From contig CAJNOP010000136.1 of the NCBI GenBank assembly GCA_905250075.1, positions 186,001 to 250,000 on the forward strand: a DNA stretch of 64,000 nucleotides, read 5' to 3'. Each line of letters begins with the position of its first letter. Within the stretch, counting starts at the first letter, position 1. Below, one piece after another: positions 12,813-24,140 of the stretch. The position numbers and the translations under genes were made by a program. Source of the DNA: Rotaria sp. Silwood1 (taxonomy: Eukaryota > Rotifera > Eurotatoria > Philodinida > Philodinidae). Below the pieces are notes generated by a model. It was not told the DNA's origin. It did no database searches and was given only the letters and a program-made list of their open reading frames with translations.

Positions 12813-14337
12813 CAACAATGAGTGTGTAGCTGTTGCTCTAAAAAAACTCATCGAATGAATACTGTAGAGTGCTACAATTTATCGGAAAAACTGCTGTGCA
12901 CTAGATCTTGTTGGTAGCAATAAGAAATGAATCTGACGAAAAATCTCTGAAGTATTTTCGAATGAACCGTAAAAACAGTTTTGTCACATATGCACGATAT
13001 TTGGATAAAAGGTTTGACGGAAAATATCACGCCAGCAACTTAGATCAATTCATGCAAAGTAGATTCGTATTAAGTAAAATGAGTTTTTCTGTTATTATGT
13101 ATCTTTGCCTGTGTGCATTCATATGTCGAAACCTTTTTTGAGTGTATTGAAACTAACTGTCTAATGTGATGAATATTCTAAGTAAGAGCATCACACAAGT
13201 GTCGTACTCGAACTATAGGTCTGATAAAATATGTTTATTTTAATCTAGAAGTTCAGTTGTAATTGTATTTTTGTAGCTTACAGTAGTAGATGGCATTATA
13301 GACTGATGTGCTAGTAACTATACGAACTTTTAGTAAGATTTATACTGTGTGATGTGTTTTTACGCTCGTCTCGTAAAAGGGTAATTAATGGTGATCTCTC
13401 AGCATATTGAATATTGTCTCTGTTCTCGGAGCATGTATATGCTGCTACCATACTATGTATTATTTATATTTTAGTTACGTGTAACTATGTTAGGTTCGCT
13501 TTGATTGAATCGAATTATGACAAAAAGCAGTACGTGGACAGGCGGAGCATTATGTAAAATGACACTAATGTGGATATAAATATCCATACTCACAAGTTGT
13601 CTTGTCTAAACTTTGAATACTTTTTTTATCGAGTGCTGTAAAACAGCTTACAATACTGATACAGTCAAATATTCAGTCGAAGGAGAAACAAGTCACAAAG
13701 GAGGGCGTAAATTTTAGATATTGTAATTTCAAGAAAAAACGTTGGAAAGGTTCTGAAAATCGGAAGCGTTATCGTAGTTTCTTCAGGCAACAAAGCAGTA
13801 AAAGCTGTACGAAGATGAGAAATTTTACTTAAACTGCTTCCTTTTCTGGAAGAAAAGATGTTGCATGAGAAAATGTATGCATGTGTATGTCTTTCTCAAC
13901 CAATCAGAAATGAGCTTTTTTTATTTCAAAAATTTATGGACTTTTGATGGAATTTCACTCTAAATTATTGAGATCATATAGTTGAATCTGGTATCGAATC
14001 CTCGAATCGCTTTTTTTCCAAATATTTTAGACTGCGATTAAAGGTACTCTAACTCTTGTACTTGAAATTGTGATGCACTCAGAGAAGTTAATTTCCCCTT
14101 GTCTTATCGGAAATAGTTTATGATTGGTCTGACAGATAGTAATGTTTACTGTGCACTTTTTTGAAGATGTATTGAAGTGTCTTACTTCTCGTTCTTGAAC
14201 TAGAATATAAAGCAGTAGTTTATGTTAAAAAAGCTTATCAGCATAGCTCTTTTGTGGCTGAAATATGGAACCCACATATCCTTTTTAGTTTCATTTCGTT
14301 GACTGTAGAGAGGCTCGTACGAGAAAAAGTAAAAAGA

Positions 14338-14362
14338 ATGTGGGTGGATGGGTGTGGCTGTG
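14338..14362 (+). repeat. unpaired TGTGGG-like tract
   Basis: ATGTGGGTGGATGGGTGTGG with no C-rich partner within 100 bases; the nearest is that of the next pair 540 bases on. It is the only clearly unpaired tract found. Confidence 0.6.
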
Positions 14363-14800
14363 GTAAGGCCAAAACGACATCGGAAATGAGAATTATTTAG
14401 ATGTTGCTTCTGAGATTTCACCAAATATAACTGAGGATAGAAAATCCAAAGTCAAGACCAGATTTTCTATCCGATCTTCCTATTAGTTGGGAACCTGACC
14501 AATCAGAAACGATCTTTTTATTGAGAAAATGACGATATTTTGTAAAGGTTCAGAAAAGTAAATCGCAATCGAAGAATCCGTATTAGAAAACAGTTACTTA
14601 AGATTTCTACTTTTTATTTTTCCGGAAAACTTCTCTCTTCCAAAAAGTCGTGATTTTCTCTCTGAACTATTTTTGGAGAAAAAAAAACAATTTTTTTCAG
14701 AAAAGTCATTTGACAAAAGTGGAACTCGAAATTTGTAAATATTCTCTTGTGCATCAGGATACTTTGATTTCGATTGACTCTCGATAACTTTCTTACAATC

Positions 14801-14903
14801 TTGGTGTAAGTGTAGGTGGGAGTGTGCCCTAGTGAGGTGCATATGCCAGTAAGTCTCGGTGTCATATAGAAGTGTTCATACACGACTGATACCCACACCC
14901 TCA
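14801..14903. repeat. TGTGGG-like inverted pair 3
   Basis: GGTGTAAGTGTAGGTGGGAG on the left and GATACCCACACCCTCAAG on the right, about 70 bases apart. Same G-first polarity as the other pairs, with more divergence. Confidence 0.6.
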
Positions 14904-16384
14904 AGTATAAGACTTTCATCGGCTTCTGTTTATTCAAAGTATTTTTTGAGTGGAATATATTATTTCTATATAATCAGCTTAACTCTAAAAAACCTAATAT
15001 AAAACGAGACTTGTAAATGAGGTTACAACCCTTAGACTAAATGCAGAATAATCAATAATTATTTTAATGTATTCACAGAGCGCATCAAGTGGCGATGAGT
15101 GGTGCTTGGGGGAAGTGTTGGCGAACGACTGATCGCTAATATTGCAAAGGCACTCTAATGTTGCTTCAGAAAAGGACTACGTGAAAGCAAAATTTATTGA
15201 GAATGACTTACTAAGATTTCCTGCATGAGAAACCCTAATGAAACTCTAATCTATCAGGTACACAATTAGGTTGAAGAAATAAGGAGTAAATAGTGACAAA
15301 GTGCGTTTGTGAGTTGCTAATAAAGAGTCTTCGTGTTATAAATCTAACGATTTTTCCTAGTATGAGCAGCCTGGAAGTTGATAGGATGTAAATTAAAAAG
15401 AATGCTCTCGTGAAAGAATAGGATTACACGTAGCAACGGTAGTCGCTACACTGGAAAATTCTTTACGAAGGGTGTCAAAGTATTTGGATTCAACAGAACA
15501 ACATCGGCGATCTAGATCTGATGGGTTTCTGTAGGAACCCAAAGCAGCAAAAAGCCGAGAACTATTTTCGTATACAGTATAAAAACAGTATTTCTGTAGG
15601 AATAGAACATCTGGAGATAGTATATTGAATAGGAAAAAATCATTAAGACAGTTGCATTCGCTCTATCAGAAACGAAATTGAATGAAACAAAGTGAGTTTT
15701 TCTGTTGGTATCTCCCTGTGGATTCAGAAACTGTATTTTCTTAAGTAGATTGTCAGTTAAAACGGGATATGTTCACTTCAGATTGTGTATAAATGTATGA
15801 AAAATAAGAAAGTAAGAAGTAATATTTCGACTTTTCCGATCTTATGAAAATGTTTAGCAGTTAAGTGACTTTTTTGTTGTGACCATGGAGTGGTTTTTGC
15901 CTATTCATGCATTAAGTGCACAGGATAGCAGTGAATATGCTATTGAAATTTGTTCTATTTGATAATAATAAAAAAGTTTCTTTTGTATGTTTAAATCTAG
16001 CATCTGAGAAAATGCATACTTAGATAGGTATAGGTCTGATACTGAGATCTGGCATTAAATACATGTACAGTCCCTAGCTGCTCTAACTCGAAGCAAGTAA
16101 TTGAAAAAAGATATATGTAAATGATATCGTATGTTTTATATTGAAAGGACAGAAAAAAGCTATCGTTCAAATGCATCAGTGTAAAAGGAGGGACTATCCC
16201 TAACTGGGATCTCAACGAGGCGCTGGCGAACCGTTATTCTTTCACATTGCAAGCATGCTGCAGAATGACCTCACGAAAGATGTGTGCAAAGGCTAGATTT
16301 TTTTACCAATACTGCGTTAGGATTTCTTTAATGAGGACCTACAAGAAAACTCTGACTTTTCAACTAACTATACTTTTTTTCGAG

Positions 16385-16995
16385 TTTTCACAGTCGAATG
16401 AAACATGGCTAAGTCCAGTGAAATTCTACTGAAACTTAATCGAATTGAGTGAGATGCTAGTTGAATCCAGTCTAATCCTATAAAATCTATGTAAAATCTA
16501 CTCAAATCTAGTCGAAATCAGTCAAATTTTGCTCAAACCAAGTTAAATATGTCTTAGTCTTCTTGGAACCAGGTCAAACTTTGTCAAGTCCAACTCAGAG
16601 CGCGCCAAATTCAATAGAAACCTAACAAAATCTAGTGAAATCCTGGATATACTCAGCTTAGTGTAGTCAGGTCCTGGTTAAATCCTATAAAATCTGATTC
16701 GATCCTGTCAAATTCAAGTCAAATCCATTAAAATCTGATTCAAACCTGTCAAATCTGAGCAAGTTCATTAAAATCTGATTTAATCTTATCAAACTTAGAT
16801 CGAATCTGGTTAATTGCAGCTTGATCCTAGTGAAATCCAGTTAAACGAAGACAAGTCTACCCAGACTCTGTTCAAATTCAGTCAAACTGGGTACAATACA
16901 GTCGAATCCAGATAGAGTCTGTTCACGACCTGTTATACTCCAGTTAACTTTAGTCAAATCTAAGTCAAATTCTGTCAAATCCAGGATTTGGGTTT
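16385..16995. repeat. minisatellite of AGTCAAATCC-type units, ~10-14 bp
   Basis: The words AGTCAAATC, AGTCGAAAT, AATCCAGT and AAATCTGATT recur throughout at irregular 10-14-base spacing. Composition is uniform and no frame is maintained. It runs directly into TGTGGG-like pair 4. Confidence 0.75.
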
Positions 16996-17166
16996 GACTG
17001 GATTTGGCTTTGGTACACCCGTAAGTGTGGAGATATGGGTGAGCGTGGATATGGATGTGAGAGTGTAAGGTGTGAATGGGTTCATGTATGGATATGAATG
17101 TCCTGTGGGCACGGCTCTTGTTTCCACCCACGACCGCTCCCACATTTACGCCCACATCCATCTCGA
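16996..17166. repeat. TGTGGG-like inverted pair 4
   Basis: Diverged G-rich tract (AAGTGTGGAGATATGGGTGAG and further copies, 17020-17103) followed by TTCCACCCACGACC and CCCACATTTACGCCCACATC. G-first polarity, interior about 25-30 bases. Confidence 0.65.
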
Positions 17167-17529
17167 AAGATTTTTGGTTTTGCTGCTTATCATTTCTATG
17201 ATACACAAAGGTTTCACATTCGCTATTGGCGATCTACTCATTCTTCTTGATAGACAAACTTTCAAAACATGAAAGCATCGTCTTTAGTTCTTATCTTGTG
17301 AAATACTCAGTGACATTATTTTGATAGCTCGATCTCAATATCGAAAGTCGCGAAAGGATCATAAATAGAACAAGACATATGTGAAAAGCTAATAATCTAA
17401 AATGTGCACAGAAACCTATAAGAAAGAATCATTAAGTTAATAAGACTATGTACGATGTTTATAGGTAAATAGACTCGGTAAAATTTCGACTGAGAATCAA
17501 TCATCAGCCAATTAGATAAACGAAGATCT

Positions 17530-18605
17530 TTCCCTAGTCTCAATCCTGTCCATTCCTTGAGAAACCCTGGAAGGATCTTTCAGGATCCTGAATATCAAGG
17601 ATCCTATCAAGCTTTATTCAGGATCCCGTTTCAAATCCTGGCAATTCCTGCTTCCAAGATGTTTCAAGGTGAAACAGAATCCTGTTCAGGATTTCTTCAG
17701 GTTCCTACGCAGATTTTTTTCTGAGTTGGGAATATAGGATCCGACCAGGATTTACTCAAGATCCTGCCAATGATTCTCTCAAGATTATGACAGAGGATTC
17801 TGTCAAGATTTTATCAGGTTTTCGTCAGGGTATAGATCAAATATTCGTATCAGGATCCTTCCAGAACTGATACTCATATCAGACGAGGATCTTGGCAAGA
17901 AAATAACAAGATTAGTAAGAGTACGAAGCCGATTAATCTCGGAAATTTTCAGTCAGGATCTTATTAAGAACCTTTCAAGAATATGTGTTTCCAAATTTTG
18001 AAAGGCAGTATCAATTTTAATCAGAATCTTGATAAGAAAATATGAGGATTTAGAAAAGATCTTTACAGGAGACTGCTTAGTTTCTTCAGTTATGTGTATT
18101 TCTTGAGAGAACTTCGAAGGATATTTAAGAATCATAAATCTCAACCATCCTGTCAGGTTTGATTCAGAACTCTATCCAGAATTGGTTCAAGTTCTTGCTC
18201 GGATCTTTTTTTGTATCGATATTGCAAGATCCTATCAGGATTCACTTTCGATCCTATTCAAGAACCTTACAAAAGTCATAAGAAGGATTTCATCAAGATT
18301 TCATTAGATTTGAATCAAGATCTGTTCTGGATCCTGATACAAGGATCCTGTCAAGAGTTATGTTATATCAGGGAAGGATCTTACCAGGAATAAAAGAAGA
18401 TTAGTGAGAATCCTCAACTGAATAATCCTTCCAAGCTTCGATCAGGATCCTGCGAGGAAGTACTCAAGAACAGACATTTCGAAACTTAAAAAAAGTACAA
18501 GTATGAGCAGGATCTTCATAGAAAAATACGAGGATCCAGTTAAGATCGTTCCAGGTTTGTCTTTAGAGGCTATTCAAAATTTGATTTTCAGGATGCTGTT
18601 AAGAA
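17530..18605. repeat. minisatellite of AGGATCCTGTCAAGATC-type units
   Basis: GGATCCTG, TCAAGATC and TCAGGATC words recur at irregular spacing for about 1 kb. The 4.1-kb inverted-repeat element begins at its right edge, and weaker copies resume beyond that element, so the element probably landed inside or beside this array. Confidence 0.75.
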
Positions 18606-19654
18606 CCTACACTCTAAAAAAAAAACGTTTTCTCAGAAACCGAAACCCCTTCAAAAAACCTTTCGAAAACCCATAAACGTATCCGAAAAGGTTTCCGGAC
18701 TCATGTTAAGTTTTTGAAAATACTTTCTGGGCTTCCAAGCATCCGGAAACCTATGGGTTTTCGGAAAATAGGTCCGGAACCCTCAATCGTATTCTCAGAA
18801 ACCCTGGTGCTATTTTTGAAAACCGCTTTTGATTTAAAAACCTTCTCGAAAACCTTTGCGTTTTCGATATTTTTTTATCGAAAACCTTTTTGGGTTTCCG
18901 GGCACCGGAAACTGTGGAAGCGTTTCCGAGAAATCAAGCATGGTTTCAGAGCATGTCTCAAAAATCCTGAAGAGTTTCCGGGTCTTTGGACAATTCTTGC
19001 GTTTCTGAGAAAAAATTTCGGAAACCTATCCAGTACTCTGAACTATCAAAATAGCATTCGGATATCTTCTTTTTGATTTTCATGTTTCCATCGTTATTGT
19101 AGAGGTTTAGGAATTGCTCGACATGCATGATATAAACTTTATTCAATTTATATGCAATTGTTGTGTAAAACCATTACAACTCTGAGAATTCAAAAAAATA
19201 CTTTGTTTCCAAGGAAATCTCGACTCGTTTTTACATCTTTCAATACCTAAAAACTTGAATGGATTATTGCAAATTTTGGTGGGAGGATCGAAGAGCTGCG
19301 CAAAATCGTCAGATCATTCAAAGAATGTCGTCTTTCTCCTTCTTCAATCACTTATGTTTCATCCAAGTACCAGCATTATCATCTTTGTCAACAGATTGCA
19401 ACGAATATAGTGCAAGTTTCGGCTGTTTGAGGATGCTTTCAACCGATTTATACAGAAGAGTGACAGAAGAGGAACGATAGTAAACATGAAGAAATCTTCA
19501 TTTACGAGAGAATGTAAAACAAAGACCGAGTGTCTCGGAATGTTTGCAACATCATCTATTCCCCACATATCTCCACAAACGTAAATGATAAAATCTAAAT
19601 TCTTTTTAAAACATGCGTCCTGATATTCTGTACAATAGTCATAAAAAAAGATTC

Positions 19655-19990
19655 TCTTGGCTTGTGTTAACAGATTTGGAGAGAGCTAAAAGAAAAGATG
19701 TATCAGATGTTGTAGTTTCCCACTTTGATATCGATGTAAACGCTATAAAAATACACATTTACTATATAAATCAAATCAAATGTAAAAGAACTCATTTCTG
19801 AATACCATCATCTCGATAAAGTGAGCATCTTGATGTTCAAAAATAGTCGGAAAGAATGAAACTTCTGCGAAATGTGATTGTTGTTTAGCTGAAGAAAAAA
19901 ACAAATTCTGGACAATGAGACACTATAGACTCTCATACACCTTTCCTTTTAGTTCTCTCCAAATCTATTAGCACAAATCACAAGAATTTC
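19655..19990. repeat. internal inverted repeat of the 4.1-kb element
   Basis: About 45 bases at 19657-19702 (containing GATTTGGAGAGAGCTAAAAG) are matched in reverse complement at 19937-19988 with a handful of mismatches. It could be a remnant of a smaller element nested in the larger one. Confidence 0.6.
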
Positions 19991-20129
19991 TGTGTTCACC
20001 TATTGTAGAGAATGCCATGGCGTATCGTTTCAAAAATAAGTTGACGTGTTTCTGAATCATCTATTTGAATACATAAACAAAGTAAAATATCTTGGAAGCA
20101 TTCTCAAAAAAACGGTAAATATTTATTTC

Positions 20130-21010
20130 TTCACACTGCAGGATATAGTTTCCCCGACTGATCCGCTAAAAGGTCCGCAAAAAACGAGAACACGAAAACT
20201 ACACTTCAACGATAACGAAACTACAGACCCCAAGACTCCAAACGACATCAACATTCTGCTTTCGATAGCAATACGGACACCAGCCATCAGACTGCCTTAA
20301 AAACTTTGACTTCACTAGACAAAAAGCTTTCATGGCTATAGGACTCCACTTTACTTCATGACTCTGAGTTCGACAGGATTTAAGACCTAATGACATTCAC
20401 TAATTTCACGGCAATGGCTTCAAGACACATGAAGACATAAAAACTTTAACTGACTTCATGACGGCAGCTTTAAGAGATTTCAAGACTCCAAGACACAAGA
20501 CTGACTTTACGACTCTTGTTCAAAACAAAGATAAAGACTCCATGATTAAGGCTGACTTTGTGATTATGATTTTCAAATACAGGAAGACAACAGGATTAAG
20601 ACTAACTTTTTCAATCAGCCTTTCGGAGGAATACAGGAAGACTATAGCGATAAGACTGACAGTACGACGCCGGTCGTAGGAGACATAAATACTCCAGAAT
20701 TCAAACTAAATTAATGACATTCTATTTAGGAGACTTCCAACTTCTACCAATTCCACTAACTTCATGACCGCGAATTTGGAAAACGGAACACTTGAGTGAT
20801 TCCATTAAGTTCATGTCTCTATCTTTCATAAGATTCAACACTTTGACTGATATCATGTCTAAGTCCTTGGCAGATTTAAAGACTTTAGGATTTCAGCTGA
20901 CAATACGACTCTGGATCTAAGGGTCATATACACTTGGGGACTTTCACTAGTTTCATAGTATTCGCTTTAACAGACATAACACTGAAGAGCTTCGACGAAA
21001 CTCATGAGTT
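20130..21010. repeat. minisatellite of GACTTCATGAC-type units
   Basis: GACTTCATGAC, AAGACTCCA and GACTTTA words recur at 10-15-base spacing. Strongly diverged; some copies give a short open frame by chance. Confidence 0.6.
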
Positions 21011-21079
21011 TATATTGAGGGGCTTTTCTTGTCTCTTTATACTATGAATACATGTTCACCAATAGTGAAATTCAAATCA

Positions 21080-22540
21080 AAATACGAGAGTTAGATTAAG
21101 CGGTTAGAATAAGGAAATAGATGTAGAATAAGGACTTAGAATAAGACAATCAGATAAGGGGTTAGAATAAGGGGATAGAATGAGAGGTTAGATATACTTA
21201 GGGCATTCCAAAAGTAGTGGCAATGACACTTTAATACTGTATAGTAAGCTTGAAGAAATTTTCTTTTTTTATGTGGGGATAGAGAAAACGATGCTCTATT
21301 TTTCTGTGCTATTTGATCACTCTTCCACTAACATCATAATAATAAAATTTCGATAAGAACTGTTTTTGTGTAAAACTTCACTAGCGGATGAGGCAGATTA
21401 ATGGCTATGTTTTGCATTTCAATTTTCAATCACTTAATACATTGTATTAAAAAACAAAATATACCACAAGATACAGCGTGAAAAGCTCTACAATTTACAA
21501 AGCACAGTTTATTTCATATATTGAATAAGAAAAAAGGAATTTCTTTTCGGATAGAAAAAAAATGATTTTTTTCGGGGTAGCGAACATGGTCGCACAGAAT
21601 TTTGCGTTTTTTTGAAAACAAGAAGTACACAATTAAAATGACCTTTACTTTGGAGATTATAGAGCTTTTCACGCTGCATCTTGTGGTATATTTTGTTTTT
21701 TAATACAACATATTAAGTGATTGAAACATTTAATCTGTCTCACCCGCTTGTGAAGTTTTACACAAAAACAGTTCTTATCGAAATTTTATTATTATGATAT
21801 TAGTGGAAGAGTGATCAAATAGCACAGAAAAATAGAGCATCGTTTTCTCTATCACCACATTAAAAAAGAAAATTTCTTCAAGCTTACTATACAGTATTAA
21901 AGTGTCATTGCCACTACTTTTGGAATGTCCTAAGTAGATTCAGGACTTCGATTAGAGGTTAGAATAAGGGGTTAGATTGTGGGGTTACAATAAGGGAATA
22001 GATATAGATTAAGGAGTTAGATTAGGGGTTAGAATAAGGCGATAGAATAAGGGAGTAGAGCAAGGGAGTAGAGTAAGGTATTAGAATAAGGGGTCAGAAT
22101 AAGGGATTAGACTAACGGGTCAGAATAAAGGATAGAATAAGAGATTAGAATAACGGGATCGAATAAATGATAGAATAAGGGATTAGAATAAGGCATTAGA
22201 ATCAGGGAATGAATAAGGGATAGAATGAGGGATTAGATTAAGAGATTAGATTAAGGGATTAGAATAAGGGAATCGAATAAATGATAGAATAAGAGATTAG
22301 AATAAGGGAATCGAATAAATGATAGAATAAGGGATAGAATAAGAGATTAGATTAAGGGAATCGAATAAATGATAGAATAAGGGATATAATAAGAGATAGA
22401 ATAAGGGATTAGATTAAGGAGTTAGATTCAGGGGATACATTTAGGGAATAGAGTAAGGAGATAGATATAGATTAAAGACTTAGATTAGGAGTTAGAATAA
22501 GCGGTTACAATAAGGCGACAGATATAGATCAGTGAGTCGT
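21080..22540. repeat. minisatellite of GATTAGAATAAGG-type units, split by a nested element
   Basis: Units of about 13-15 bases (TTAGAATAAGGGG, GATAGAATAAGGG and variants) fill 21080-21196 and resume at 21960-22540. The interruption is exactly the 730-bp element, which shows that the array existed before that insertion. Confidence 0.85.
21201..21930. mobile_element. 730-bp snap-back MITE, mariner-like ends, TA-flanked
   Basis: The ends GGGCATTCCAAAAGTAGTGG and its near-perfect complement are flanked by TA on both sides. The arms match for about 275 bases each with few differences, leaving a loop of only about 150 bases, so nearly the whole element can fold into one hairpin. The TTCCAAAAGT core is also present in the end of the mariner-type fragment at 59.1 kb, supporting a Tc1/mariner origin. 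No coding capacity. High arm identity suggests a fairly young insertion or arm homogenisation. Confidence 0.85.
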
Positions 22541-22754
22541 ATTGTGAGTAGCTGCCGGAAAGCTATATAAGGTTTTCGAAGCCTCGGAAATCTGTAATGC
22601 GTTTCCGGGATCTTGAGGTTTTTTAATTGCTTTTAAGGGTTTGCGAGAACTCGCAAACCCTTTCTCGGAAACCTATAAAGGGTTTCATGTAGTGACAAAC
22701 TCGGAAACCTTGTATAGGTTTCCGAGAAAACGGATTTTTTTTAGAGTGTAGCAG

Positions 22755-24140
22755 GGATGAATGAAACAGCTCCTTCACGTTATTAACTAGGTTTAGATCA
22801 GAATCCGATTAAGATTTGTAAATCTATGGATCACAACAGATTTTCAATACGAATGTTGGGCACAATCTCACAAGAATAGATAGAAGGATTTTTATAAGAT
22901 GTCATTGGATTTTTATTTGGAATATGACAAGATTCTGATAGCTGGATAATCTACTAACGTTTCTATTCTGATCCTGATTTGGTACTTTCAATATAGAAAT
23001 AGAACGAGTCTTAAAAAACTCAAAAATATTTTCTAAACCCTTTTAAAGTTTATATAAAACTTAGTTTGAAATTTGAACTACACTGTTGAGTTCTTTTTTA
23101 TCTTATCAGGAAAATAAAATTGAAAATGATTAAATTAGAGGATTTATTTGATTTTAGTCATCGTAAAATTTTTTCGTTAAATATATAATTTTAATCATTA
23201 GCAATTTTTTTGATAAAAAATGCTTGTAGTTTTCATCATGTTCGAAAAGTTCCAAATGTTTTTTTTGAATCAAATTGAAATAAAAAGAATTCGAAATATA
23301 TTTTTTAAATCGAATTTAAATTTTCAAAAATGATAAAATTTCATCAACTAAAATAAATATTAAAATAATATTCCATTTTCAGAATTTAGTTGAAATAATT
23401 TCTATGTACGCAAAATTCAAATAGAAATTTACATTAAAGTCAGAAATAAAGATATTGAACGTTGAAGTGATATGGAATGACATGGCACATCCAGCTGGGT
23501 AAGCTGATCGGTATGTAAATTGAAGGTCTAGAGATCAATACTCTATGTGTTCATATCTTTTCTGTTCTCTTTAGATTATCCTGCAAAGATCCTGCCAAGA
23601 AAACTGATAACATTCTGGAAGAAATCTTGATAAATCATGACAAAATTTGGTCAGGAAATATGATAATATACTAGATGAAACCTACTAAGATTCTGAAATA
23701 CGTAAACAGAATTTTTTCGTTGGGAATCATCAAAATCCTGACAAGATCCTTCTGAGATCTTGTTTGAATCCTGCACAAATCTTGAAGATTTCACGGCTAC
23801 ACGTTTCTTTCAGGATTTAGAATTTCCTGACCAGATTCCTGATTTTAGATCAAGTGGTAAACTGTTCAGGATCTTCCTTAAATCCTGTTCTTAATCCTGC
23901 CAGGATCTTGAAATTTCACGGCTACACGATTCTTTCAGGATTTATCGATTTTCTGAAAGGTTCTTAGTGCAAATGCAGTGATAAATCTAGAAGTATCCTA
24001 GTTAAATCTTGTTTCAAACCTGTCAAGATCTTGAAATTTCACGGCTACACGTTTCCTTCAGGATTTCATCATTTCCTCAGGAAAAAACAGCAAATCCTTG
24101 CAGGATCCTTGACGGATCTGTGAAGGATCTAGAAAGAAAA
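22755..24140. repeat. AGGATCCTG-type minisatellite, right part, with ~125-bp higher-order repeat
   Basis: Diverged GATCCTG / TCAGGATT words reappear after the 4.1-kb element and become dense from 23570. The phrase TTTCACGGCTACACG recurs at about 23791, 23917 and 24039, about 125 bases apart, each time preceded by a GATCTTGAA-like word and followed by CAGGATTTA-like words. This is a higher-order unit laid over the short repeat. The part 23000-23560 is AT-rich with nothing to name. Confidence 0.6.

Larger units (their letters stand above)
12813..16384. other. no gene recognised; two TGTGGG-like tracts
   Basis: Long AT-rich stretch. The short open frames have no recognisable homology. The G-rich tracts near 14338 and 14801 are listed separately. 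Confidence 0.4.
18610..22748. mobile_element. 4.1-kb TIR element, TA-flanked, built mainly of minisatellites
   Basis: The left end CACTCTAAAAAAAAAACG and the right end CCGTTTTCTCGG...TTTTAGAGTG (read inward) form terminal inverted repeats of about 31 bases, flanked on both sides by TA (18608-18609 and 22749-22750). Inside both ends are subterminal clusters of GGTTTCCG / CGGAAACC words (18635-19040 and 22555-22735). The interior holds an inverted pair at 19655-19990, a GACTTCATGAC minisatellite, a GATTAGAATAAGG minisatellite and a nested 730-bp element. I find no transposase frame, so it is non-autonomous. A TA duplication is compatible with the Tc1/mariner group, but the TIR belongs to no family I can name. 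Confidence 0.7.
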
